From positions 1 to 17,250 of the forward strand of contig JAUJLZ010000018.1 of assembly GCA_030447125.1 (NCBI GenBank): a stretch of 17,250 nt of DNA. The letters are read 5' to 3'. How positions within the stretch are numbered: the stretch's first letter is position 1; each line of letters starts with the position of its first letter. Shown piece by piece: positions 1-5,868 of this stretch. A program made the translations under genes and the position numbers. This stretch comes from Acidimicrobiales bacterium. GTDB taxonomy: Bacteria > Actinomycetota > Acidimicrobiia > Acidimicrobiales > CADCSY01. The notes beneath the pieces are model-generated. The model was not told where the DNA came from. It saw only the letters and a program-made list of their open reading frames with translations, and did no database searches.

Positions 1-283
1 ATGACGAGCTCACGAAGCTGGACGTGGATTGAGTGGATTTGCCGGAGACTGACGGTGCCTCGCTGGCCTTTGCGAAGGCCGGAACGACGTGACGTCGCAC
101 CACCCTGGAGGGCGATCGGGCGTCGAGGTTGTCCCAGATCTTGGTGAAGTGAGATGGCGGTCCCCCGCCTGAGACATGCCGTGGTAGGTGTCGGGCGTTC
201 CGCCAGGAACGCACCGACAGGAACGGGACCGCCGTGAGGAAGGCTGTATCGAAGCTGTGCCTCGGGAGCGCGATGATGCACCG
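1..283. other. Unassigned leading segment without a recognisable gene
   Basis: I see no convincing coding region here. The open frames on both strands lack recognisable motifs, and the minus-strand frame running through 10-372 is rich in Arg, Ser and Pro, as expected for a non-coding shadow of GC-rich DNA. The first bases could be the end of a protein (frame ending in DELTKLDVD then TGA near 30), but this is too short to assign. The segment ends where recognisable IS256-type transposase residues begin, so part of it may be a degraded 5' portion of that element. A perfect small hairpin lies at 65-80. Confidence 0.5.
65..80. repeat. Short perfect inverted repeat (hairpin)
   Basis: GGCCTT and AAGGCC flank the 4-base loop TGCG, a perfect 6-bp stem. 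No T-run follows on the plus side, so it is not a convincing intrinsic terminator. It lies in the unassigned segment before the transposase relics and may be a remnant of a mobile-element end or chance. Confidence 0.3.
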
Positions 284-658
284 GAGAACGAGCCAGTGGG
301 CCAGGCGGTGAGGCCGAACCTCCTCGACGTCGCGCTCTTCGGTAGGCGGCGCTTCGTGGCCGGAACGTCCAAGCACTCGAAGAGCTCATGGCCCGAGATC
401 TCTCCGAGCTAAAGGAGGCCACCCTGATGGTCGACGGGGTGCACTTCGCCGAGCACTGCTGCGCGTGGTGGCGCCGGCCATGGTCAAGCGCTGGGTCCCC
501 GCTGGCGTGCTCAACGTCGAGCGCAGCTTCCGACGGGTAATCGGTGCAAAGACAGGTCCACCCTCGTCGCCGTCCTCGTTCATCACATGGATGCCTCACC
601 TGAGGCTCCCCCCGCTGACCGGTCACGTGGACAACGCGGCTTGGTCGGCCTCGGCTGA
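284..658 (+). mobile_element. IS256-family (mutator-type) transposase relic, internally deleted and frameshifted
   Basis: Pieces of one transposase are readable in order but in different frames. EPVGQAV is at about 290-310 and RRFVAGT at about 345-368. ALEELMARDLSELKEATL followed by MVDGVHFAEHCC, the stretch around the first catalytic Asp of the family, is at 373-462. RWVPAGVLNVERSFRRVIG, the typical C-terminal region, is at about 488-545. STLVAVLVHHMDASPEA and a stop at 656-658 follow in yet another frame. The catalytic middle between VHFAEHCC and RWVPAGVL is missing, since a full transposase has roughly 200 more residues there. At least three frame changes plus this deletion make it inactive. 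No terminal inverted repeats were recognised, so the outer limits are approximate. It meets an opposing IS3-type relic at its 3' end. Confidence 0.72.
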
Positions 659-940
659 CGGTACTGGTCCTCCCACTCCACGGGCGGGATGTAGCCGAGG
701 CTCGAGTGCAGCCGCAGCTGGTTGTAGCGGTTGATCCAGGCGAAGATCGCTCGGCGGGCGCTGGCCCGGTCGGGGAAGCGATGTCGGTGCACCAGCTCTC
801 GCTTCAGCGAGGACCAGAACGACTCGGCCACGCTGTTGTCCCAGCACACCCCGGTGCGGTGCACCGACTGGCGCATGCCGAGGTCCATGAGGAGCTGGCG
901 GTAGGTACTGGCTGCCCCGGTCCCCTTGGGAGATGATCCC
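583..940 (-). mobile_element. IS3-family transposase OrfB relic, C-terminal part only
   Basis: Reading on the minus strand, GIISQGDRGSQY (940 down to about 905) corresponds to the DRGSQY stretch around the second catalytic Asp of rve-type integrase domains. After a frame change near 903, LGMRQSVHRTGVCWDNSVAE, then SFWSSLKRELVHRHRF and RLHSSLGYIPPVEWEDQYRQ, give the region with the catalytic Glu and the usual IS3 C-terminus. The frame change could be explained by loss of two bases in the codon after QY. The N-terminal half of OrfB and all of OrfA are absent. The homologous part ends near 650, and the residues read beyond it to the stop at 583 come from the neighbouring IS256 relic. This is a dead fragment. 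Confidence 0.78.
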
Positions 941-1052
941 GGCGGTGGCCGCGGTCAGGTCCATCACCTCATGGCCGGCGTCCCCGAGGAGACCGGGCCT
1001 TCCTGATGGTTCCGGCAGATCGGCGGGTCCAGCAGCGCGTCCCACCTCTTCG

Positions 1053-1058
1053 TACGAT
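1053..1058 (+). promoter_or_regulatory. Candidate -10 box (TACGAT) for a leaderless antitoxin-like gene
   Basis: TACGAT ends 6 bases before the ATG at 1065, so transcription would start at or next to the start codon. No Shine-Dalgarno-like sequence precedes the ATG except a GGGG that lies inside the spacing. No clear -35 is visible. It belongs to a repeated TANNNT pattern in this window. Confidence 0.5.
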
Positions 1059-1064
1059 GGGGCC

Positions 1065-1616
1065 ATGGGGTTGCGCTACGACGAGACCAAGTTCACCGAG
1101 TTGCTGCTGTACGTCGCCGAACGGTTGGCTGACGACCGAGCCGGCGGCGCCACCAAGCTGAACAAGGTCATCTTCTTCGCAGAGTTCGCCCATGTGCGCC
1201 GCCACGGTGCCGCCATCTCGGGCTGTGAGTTCCAGAAGCTCGAGCACGGCCCGGCGCCTCGCCAGCTCGTCCCGGTGCGCAGGCGGCTGATCGCCGCCGG
1301 TGAGGTGGAGGTTCGCACCGACGACTTCCTCGGCAGGGAGCAGCACCGTGTCGTCCCGCTCCGCCCGGCCGACCTGTCGGTGTTCACGGCCGAGGAGCGT
1401 CGGACCATCGACGACGTGATCGAGCAGCTCGCCGGGCTCACCGGCCATGAGGTCAGTGCGGTCTCGCACGATGAGCCGGGATGGCGCCTCACCGAGTTTG
1501 GCGAGACCATTCCCTACTCAGCCGCGTTGCTGGGGGCTCGGCAGGTATCCACGCCCACCAGCCAACGACTGTCTCGTGAAGCGGCCGAGTTCTACGGGGT
1601 TGCCATCCCCGGTTGA
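1065..1616 (+). CDS. Panacea/SocA-type (DUF4065) antitoxin-like protein
   Basis: A 183-residue protein. An N-terminal helix region is followed by TKLNKVIFFAEF (residues 30-41), FQKLEHGPAP (56-65) and SHDEPGW (134-140), the conserved pattern of the SocA/Panacea domain. Family knowledge: Panacea proteins are commonly antitoxins that pair with varied toxins, while SocA acts as a proteolytic adaptor for the SocB toxin. The same domain also occurs in phage proteins such as GepA. The open frame extends upstream to 933, but the ATG at 1065 is preferred because it starts the homologous region and follows a TACGAT box by 6 bases. The gene is intact, whereas the next gene, 3 bases downstream in toxin position, is frameshifted. 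The antitoxin role is therefore inferred from the domain and its position; it may now be an orphan. Confidence 0.8.
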   Translation: MGLRYDETKFTELLLYVAERLADDRAGGATKLNKVIFFAEFAHVRRHGAAISGCEFQKLEHGPAPRQLVPVRRRLIAAGEVEVRTDDFLGREQHRVVPLRPADLSVFTAEERRTIDDVIEQLAGLTGHEVSAVSHDEPGWRLTEFGETIPYSAALLGARQVSTPTSQRLSREAAEFYGVAIPG

Positions 1617-1619
1617 CGT

Positions 1620-1933
1620 GTGGAAGTCAGGGTCAGCGCGGCGCTGGCCGCCGAGATCGCTGCGTCCTACGGCCCGAATCGCTCGGGGCTGGGCGCGCCG
1701 TCGGACTCGATTTCTGGAGCGGACCGCTGCACGCCGCCCTATTGGGCTTTCGGCGCCCTGAGTCACTGCCCTACGACGACGTCCCGCAGGTTCGCCGTCT
1801 CCAAGTGCTCGATGCGATCTTCGGACCTGTCACCTTCATCGGGGTGGTGCTCCCTGGCCCCGTCGTCGAGATCGCTGCCTTCTCATCGGATCCCGACTAC
1901 TGGCGCCTGATCGAAGACGACCCCGATGACTGA
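1620..1933 (+). pseudogene. Small unknown protein in toxin position, probably frameshifted
   Basis: From the GTG at 1620, three bases after the Panacea stop, VEVRVSAALAAEIAASYGPN reads with good third-position G/C until about 1694. The good coding frame then shifts by one base and continues as AVGLDFWSGPLHAALLGFRR through to FSSDPDYWRLIEDDPDD and a TGA at 1931-1933. Restoring one base, for example a C in the GGCGCGCC stretch near 1694, would give one protein of about 104 residues. I do not recognise the family. Its position directly behind a Panacea gene suggests the partner toxin, which is inference. An alternative is the uninterrupted TTG-started frame from 1613, but its first 18 codons have poor codon bias. 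The gene overlaps the next start (ATG at 1926) by 8 bases. Confidence 0.5.
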
Positions 1934-2062
1934 CCTAGCCACGCCCGCTGAGGTGACCGAGCGAGCTGCCGAGCCGTGGGCGCAGGGGGAGCGTTGGGAC
2001 CCGTCCTGAAGTCGATGCGGGCTGAGGGCTACAGCAAGGTCGACTGCATCAAAGCGACGGCG
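1926..2062 (+). pseudogene. Fragment of an L7/L12-C-terminal-like small protein
   Basis: ATG at 1926 overlaps the previous stop (translational coupling) and reads MTDLATPAEVTERAAEPWAQ then GERWDPS before a TGA. One base later in frame, the sequence continues PVLKSMRAEGYSKVDCIKAT. The two halves fit together if one C is restored in GACCCGTC at about 2000. The GYSKVDCIKATA stretch resembles the helix that in ribosomal L7/L12 C-terminal-domain-like proteins precedes the GLxLxEAK segment. The expected remainder (GL..AK..V) is missing, and the frame instead runs into acetyltransferase sequence. It is therefore the third coupled gene of the Panacea operon, truncated by a deletion junction near 2063. 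Family recognition is from memory of the motif; confidence is moderate. Confidence 0.5.
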
Positions 2063-2323
2063 AGCGTGGTGCGTGTCGGACCGGTGTACACGCCACCCGG
2101 GCACCGGAGATACGGCTACGCCACTTCGCTCATCGCCGCCCTGTCGAGTGAGGTCCGGCGCAGGGGAAACCGCTGCATCCTCTACACCGACCTCGCCAAC
2201 CCACCTCGAACTCGATCTACCGCGCTGTCGGACCGGGCGGTGTCCGAGGCCCTCCGGTACCGCTTCGATCCGCCGGTGACCTCAGGTGGAGAACTGGCTG
2301 GATACCGCCGACCTCGCCACTAG
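2063..2323 (+). pseudogene. C-terminal fragment of a GNAT-family N-acetyltransferase
   Basis: RVGPVYTPPGHRRYGYATSL is the acetyl-CoA binding core of GNAT enzymes (beta 4 and the pyrophosphate loop, usually Q/R-x-x-G-x-A/G). It is followed by IAALSSEVRRRGNRCILYTD and, near the end, VSEALRYRFD. In between, the reading frame gives PPRTRSTALSD where another frame reads PTSNSIYRAVG, the usual family sequence. One lost base near 2200 and two lost bases near 2233 restore the frame. The N-terminal half, including substrate-binding elements, is absent, and the ORF (open from GTG 1976) is a chimera with the preceding L7/L12-like fragment. The stop TAG at 2321-2323 lies inside the candidate -10 box of the next gene. 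An active enzyme is unlikely. Confidence 0.65.
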
Positions 2324-2326
2324 CGT
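2321..2326 (+). promoter_or_regulatory. Candidate -10 box (TAGCGT) upstream of the AlkZ-like gene
   Basis: TAGCGT ends 9 bases before the ATG at 2336, predicting a leaderless or nearly leaderless transcript. No Shine-Dalgarno sequence is visible in the gap. The first three bases are also the stop codon of the preceding broken ORF, so the promoter marks the start of the intact region. Confidence 0.4.
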
Positions 2327-2335
2327 CGAGCGACC

Positions 2336-3397
2336 ATGGCGACGTGGTCCGAGGTCGGCCTGCTCAGGCTGGTGGCCCAACGCATCGCCGGCCCCGGCCT
2401 GGGCTCGCCGGCCGATGTCGTGCAGTGGCTGGCCGCCGTCCAAGCCCAGGATCTCTCCGGCGCGATCACATCGGTGGCGATGCGCACGGGATGGAGGCAG
2501 CGCGGCGCCGTCGAGGACGCGCTCGACGCGGGCAAGATCGTCCGGTCCTGGCCTATGCGGGGAACGTTGCACCTCGTCGTGGCCGAGGACCTTCCCTGGA
2601 TGCTCGAGACCATGGCCGCACGGGTCGTGGCCGGGGCGGGCTCCCGCCGCGCCGCGCTCGGCCTCGACTCCACCGCCCTGGACCGGGCCCGCCAGGTCGC
2701 GGTGTCGGCGTTGGCCGGTGGTCGTCGGCTGAGGCGCGACGAGCTCTACGCCGCGTGGGAGGACGACGGCCTCGCCACGGCGGGCGGGCGCGGCTACCAC
2801 CTGCTCGCCCACCTGGCCCAGACGGGCACGCTGTGCTTCGGCCCGGTGGCCGATGGCGAACAGCTCATCGTGCTCATCGAGGAGTGGATCCCCCGGCCCC
2901 GACGCTTGGAGCGGGACGAGGCATGTGGCGAGTTGGCTGATCGGTTCTTCCGCAGCCACGGACCGGCGACGGTCAAGGATCTCACGAGGTGGACCAACCT
3001 GGTGGCGGCCGACGCCCGTGCCGGCCTGGCGCGGGCCCGACCCAACCTCGCCCGGATCGATGTGGACGGGATCGAGCACTTCTTGGCGCCCGAGACCCAG
3101 GAGCGACTCGACCGCTGCCGCGGCCAGGCCAAGGGCGTCTTCTTGCTGCCCGGGTTCGACGAGCTCGTGCTCGGCTACCAGGACCGCCGAGCATCGTTGC
3201 CGGCCGAGTTCGCATCGCACATCTGCCCGGGTGCCAACGGCGTGTTCCGTGCGACCGTTGTCAGTGACGGCCAAGTGGTTGGGACGTGGAAGCACGCCGG
3301 CCGCGGCGCCAAGCGTCGCCTCGCCGCCACCCCGTTCACCACGTGGCCTGAGGAGGTGGTGGAGGCGAGCACTGCCGCCTACGCCGCGCTCCCGTGA
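2336..3397 (+). CDS. Winged-helix DNA-binding protein of the HTH_42 / AlkZ (YcaQ)-like family
   Basis: A 353-residue protein with the hallmarks of the HTH_42 family (formerly DUF1006). QAQD at residues 36-39 matches the catalytic QxQ motif of AlkZ-type DNA glycosylases, and RSWPMRGTLHLV (70-81) is the strongly conserved segment after it. The C-terminal part contains LLPGFDELVLGYQDR (about 265-280), ending in a domain with GTWKHAGR. Family knowledge: E. coli YcaQ (AlkZ) removes bulky alkylated bases and unhooks interstrand crosslinks, and Streptomyces AlkZ gives self-resistance to azinomycin. Many actinobacterial homologues are uncharacterised. Presence of both Gln residues is compatible with glycosylase activity, but the substrate is not inferable. 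The gene stands alone after the decay corridor. No toxin biosynthesis genes are nearby, so a general DNA-repair role is more likely than self-resistance. Confidence 0.85.
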   Translation: MATWSEVGLLRLVAQRIAGPGLGSPADVVQWLAAVQAQDLSGAITSVAMRTGWRQRGAVEDALDAGKIVRSWPMRGTLHLVVAEDLPWMLETMAARVVAGAGSRRAALGLDSTALDRARQVAVSALAGGRRLRRDELYAAWEDDGLATAGGRGYHLLAHLAQTGTLCFGPVADGEQLIVLIEEWIPRPRRLERDEACGELADRFFRSHGPATVKDLTRWTNLVAADARAGLARARPNLARIDVDGIEHFLAPETQERLDRCRGQAKGVFLLPGFDELVLGYQDRRASLPAEFASHICPGANGVFRATVVSDGQVVGTWKHAGRGAKRRLAATPFTTWPEEVVEASTAAYAALP

Positions 3398-3432
3398 CCC
3401 CGAGCAGTGGTGGCGGACGGATCACCTGGAGG

Positions 3433-3948
3433 ATGGAGGTCCCCTCGACCTGGGGTGTCGGACTCGACCCGTCCTGGGTGCCCCAGCGGGGCGGCAACGC
3501 CTGACGCAGGGTTTTCGCCCAAGAGGACAGCTCGGGCCGGCTGTTCCGTGACCGACGGGTGTTGGCCATGCCTTGGAAGGACCTTGTCACCGTCGCCACC
3601 CAGGTGGCCTTCCTCCCGTTCTTCTACCGGGTGCAGCTCCGGGCGTCAGAGGAGTCGGCCCGCAGCTGTGAGCGGGCCGACGAGCACCTCATGGGACTGG
3701 AGCGGACGGTCACCGTCGACGTGTCGACCAGAACCGAGCCGCCGCGAGCCTGGCGTACTCGGTCGCTCGTGGACGGCCGGCCCGTCACCCTCGCCGAGCA
3801 TCCCTCGGCCGACCGGGCTATGGCGGGCCTGCACGGTGAACCCGACACTCCCGGTCCTGGCCGCTGGCGCCGCGTCGAGCTGGCCCGCCTCGTCGGGCCG
3901 GGCCCAAATCCCGCTCGCCCGGGCCGGCCGAGGGGCCATCATCGTTCG
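3433..3948 (+). pseudogene. Possible unknown gene interrupted by an in-frame TGA, running into azlC
   Basis: This covers the roughly 550-base gap before azlC. After a GGAGG-like site, ATG 3433 opens MEVPSTWGVGLDPSWVPQRG and stops at a TGA (3502-3504). The same frame then continues, with mostly G or C at third positions, as RRVFAQEDSSGRLFRDRRVL, ATQVAFLPFFYRVQLRASEE and further, with no stop until the end of azlC. One reading is a small actinobacterial gene carrying a CGA-to-TGA nonsense change whose own stop has been lost. Another is that translation restarts at GTG 3559 or ATG 3568 and gives azlC a 130-residue N-terminal extension. A third is that the segment is untranslated. I do not recognise the protein. 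Frame statistics are only suggestive in such GC-rich DNA. Confidence 0.35.
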
Positions 3949-4668
3949 ATGCCCCTGCTCGCCGAGGCCCGTGCCGGGGCCCTCGCCGTGGCTCCGATGC
4001 TCCTCGGGGTCGTTCCCTTCGGGTTGGTGGCCGGCGCCGTGCCGGTCGCCGAGGGCCTCGGTGGATGGGCGGCGGTCGGGCTCTCGAGCATCGTGTTCGC
4101 CGGCGCCTCGCAACTGGCCGCCGCCGAGGTCCTCGCCGACGGGGGCTCGGTCGTGGTCGCCGTCCTGGCCGCCTGGGTGGTCAACCTGCGCTTGGTGCTC
4201 TACTCGGCGTCGCTGGCCCCCTACCTGAGCCACGAACGGCTGCGCCGACGCCTCGGCGTCGCCTACCTCCTCACCGATCAGGCCTACGCGCTCTCCGTCA
4301 CCCGCTGGTCGGCTGGGACCGATCCCGAGTCCCGACTCCCCTACTACCTCGGCGCAGGCACTGCGCTCTGGTTGTCCTGGCAGACGGCAACCGTCGTCGG
4401 CGTCCTGGTCGGCGGTGCGGTCCCCGAGAGCATCCCCCTCGATTTCGCCGTGCCCCTCGTCTTCCTCGTGCTCCTGGTCCCGCTGCTCACCACCCGTCCC
4501 GCCGTGGTGGCGGCGGTGGTCGGCGGGACATCGTCGGTGATCGCCGCCGAGGTGGGAGCCGGTCCCTTGGCCCTCCTGGTCGGCGCGGGGATGGGCGTCG
4601 GCGCTGGTGTCGTCGCCGACCTGTCGGCTGATCGAGACGAGCCACCACCCGACCACCTGACCTCATGA
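3949..4668 (+). CDS. azlC: AzlC-family branched-chain amino acid exporter, large subunit
   Basis: From ATG 3949 the protein is 239 residues, the usual AzlC length. It starts MPLLAEARAGALAVAPMLLG followed by VVPFGLVAG, the family's conserved N-terminal segment, then FAGASQLAAAEVL and a run of hydrophobic helices. NLRLVLYSASLAPYL and LLTDQAYAL are the characteristic loop motifs. Family knowledge: AzlC with AzlD forms an inner-membrane exporter of branched-chain amino acids and analogues such as azaleucine. The ORF is open 130 codons further upstream, but that part is hydrophilic and outside the family, so 3949 is preferred. The stop overlaps the azlD start (ATGA at 4665-4668), which indicates coupled translation and complex formation. 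Confidence 0.9.
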   Translation: MPLLAEARAGALAVAPMLLGVVPFGLVAGAVPVAEGLGGWAAVGLSSIVFAGASQLAAAEVLADGGSVVVAVLAAWVVNLRLVLYSASLAPYLSHERLRRRLGVAYLLTDQAYALSVTRWSAGTDPESRLPYYLGAGTALWLSWQTATVVGVLVGGAVPESIPLDFAVPLVFLVLLVPLLTTRPAVVAAVVGGTSSVIAAEVGAGPLALLVGAGMGVGAGVVADLSADRDEPPPDHLTS

Positions 4669-4976
4669 CCAGCGTGTGGTTGGCCATCGTCCTCGCCGGA
4701 GCCGGCACCTACGCCATGCGGGCGTCGTTCCTGTCCTTCGCCCACCGGCTGACCCATGTGCCGCCGGCCACCGCCCGGGTGCTACGCCAGATACCTGCGG
4801 CGGTGCTGGCCGCCATCGTCGTCCCCGCCCTCGTGCGCCCTGAGGGCCACCTGGATCTGGTCCAACCCCGGCTCCTCGCCGGCGTCGTGGCTGCGCTCGT
4901 GGCCTGGCGCACCCGCAACGTCGGGCTGACCCTGGCGGTGGGCATGGCGATCCTCATCGTCGTCGAGACGGTGTGA
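4665..4976 (+). CDS. azlD: AzlD-family branched-chain amino acid transport protein, small subunit
   Basis: A 103-residue hydrophobic protein. It starts MTSVWLAIVLAGAGTYAMRA, the typical AzlD opening (a helix ending in TYxxR), followed by LRQIPAAVLAAIVVPAL and two further helices ending with LAVGMAILIVVE. It overlaps azlC by four bases (ATGA), so the two are co-translated. Family knowledge: AzlD is the small partner of the AzlC exporter in the cytoplasmic membrane. The length matches the family (about 100-110 residues). The gene ends 29 bases before the stop of the convergent GlsB-like gene, and no strong terminator hairpin was seen between them. Confidence 0.9.
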   Translation: MTSVWLAIVLAGAGTYAMRASFLSFAHRLTHVPPATARVLRQIPAAVLAAIVVPALVRPEGHLDLVQPRLLAGVVAALVAWRTRNVGLTLAVGMAILIVVETV

Positions 4977-5005
4977 GACCCAGAAGGCCTCTCGTCCGAC
5001 CGGGA

Positions 5006-5269
5006 TCAGGAGCGGCTATGACGGCGGACGCCGTCGACTCGCTCACCGATCACGATCAGGACGACCGCGGCGGCGATGGCCACGATCGCGCCGATGATGT
5101 TGAGCTCGAACACGTCGCCGGTGCCCAACAGGTTGGCCACGACGCCGCCCACGACCGAGCCCACCACTCCGAGCAACAGGGTGACGACGATGCCCAGGTG
5201 CTGGTGGCCGGGTACCAGGAGGCGGGCGACCACGCCCACCACCAAACCGAACACGATGAAACCGATCAC
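5006..5269 (-). CDS. GlsB/YeaQ/YmgE-family (transglycosylase-associated) membrane protein
   Basis: An 87-residue protein with three hydrophobic helices: IGFIVFGLVVGVVARLLVPG (about residues 2-21), then LGIVVTLLLGVVGSVVGGVV with ANLLG, then LNIIGAIVAIAAAVVLIVIG. The Gly-rich helices and the LLVPG turn are the pattern of the family. The frame is open upstream to 5380, but GTG at 5269 is chosen because AGGAGG lies 4 bases before it on the minus strand and family homology begins exactly there. Family knowledge: these small inner-membrane proteins are often induced by stress; their biochemical role is unknown. The gap of 176 bases to the VOC gene suggests its own promoter, though no TANNNT box sits next to the start. 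This is one of few genes here with a classical ribosome binding site. Confidence 0.88.
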   Translation of the reverse strand: MIGFIVFGLVVGVVARLLVPGHQHLGIVVTLLLGVVGSVVGGVVANLLGTGDVFELNIIGAIVAIAAAVVLIVIGERVDGVRRHSRS

Positions 5270-5445
5270 TCGTCCTCCTCGTCTCTGGCGACGGCCGCGG
5301 GTGGCGGCCCCGAGGCGCCCTACCCCGTCCGCGCCTCGGCCACCACCAAGGGCAATGGTGGTCACCGCCTCCTCCTCCAACCATCGCCAGCAGGAGAGAC
5401 GTCAGCAGCCAGGCCACAGCCACGGGAGTCCCGCGGTCTGACGCC

Positions 5446-5841
5446 TCAGCCCTGCAGCGTCGGGCGACGCCGCATCGGGTGCTCGGGCGGCACTTCCACC
5501 ACGGCGATGCGCAGCCCGTCGGGGTCGGCGATCCACAGCTCGCGCAGGCCCCAGGGCTCGTCGACGGGCGGACGCAGGATCTCGACGCCCCGGCCTCGGA
5601 GCTCGGCGTGCACGGCATCGACGTCGACCACCTGGAGCCACAGTTCGACGCTCGACCCGGCGCCATCGTGGCCACGGCCCGAGACCTCGAGGAAGCCGCC
5701 GCCGAGGAAGAACACCACGCCCCGGTGGCTGCCCTCTCCGAACTCCCGGTAGACGGCCAGGCCGAGCGTGTCGCCGTAGAAGGCGAGCGAGCGTTCGAGG
5801 TGGACGGGGCGGACCAGGATCCGACTGGACAGGACGTGCAC
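5446..5841 (-). CDS. VOC-superfamily (glyoxalase/bleomycin-resistance fold) protein
   Basis: A 131-residue single-domain protein. RILVRPVHLERSLAFYGDTL (residues 7-26) with GLAVYREFG is the first beta-alpha-beta module. FFLGGGFLEVSGRG and SSVELWLQVVDVDAVHAELR follow, and the second module closes with WGLRELWIADPDGLRIAVVE. The Glu near the end of the second module is a typical VOC metal ligand. Family knowledge: members include glyoxalase I, dioxygenases, fosfomycin- and bleomycin-resistance proteins and many of unknown substrate; the sequence alone does not distinguish these. The GTG start lies 27 bases after the stop of the upstream dehydrogenase, so the two are probably co-transcribed. The short C-terminal tail (HPMRRRPTLQG) is outside the domain. 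Confidence 0.85.
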   Translation of the reverse strand: MHVLSSRILVRPVHLERSLAFYGDTLGLAVYREFGEGSHRGVVFFLGGGFLEVSGRGHDGAGSSVELWLQVVDVDAVHAELRGRGVEILRPPVDEPWGLRELWIADPDGLRIAVVEVPPEHPMRRRPTLQG

Positions 5842-5868
5842 GAGGTCAGCGAGCGACGGTGGTGACGG

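Noticed and set aside
65..80. Hairpin as an intrinsic terminator
   Set aside because: The stem is perfect but short, there is no T-run, and no gene clearly ends just before it.
933..1064. N-terminal extension of the Panacea protein to GTG/ATG 933
   Set aside because: The extra 44 residues are Pro/Arg/Ser-rich, overlap the IS3 relic border and lack family similarity. ATG 1065 follows a TACGAT box at the right distance.
3502..3504. TGA as a selenocysteine codon
   Set aside because: There is no selenoprotein-like context or recognisable SECIS hairpin. A nonsense change or a non-coding leader is simpler.
3646..4656. Minus-strand open frame of 336 codons over azlC
   Set aside because: Hydrophilic, Gly/Asp/His-rich shadow of the clear membrane-protein gene azlC.
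4977..5005. Bidirectional terminator between azlD and the GlsB-like gene
   Set aside because: I looked for an inverted repeat in this 29-base convergent gap and found only very short self-complementarity.
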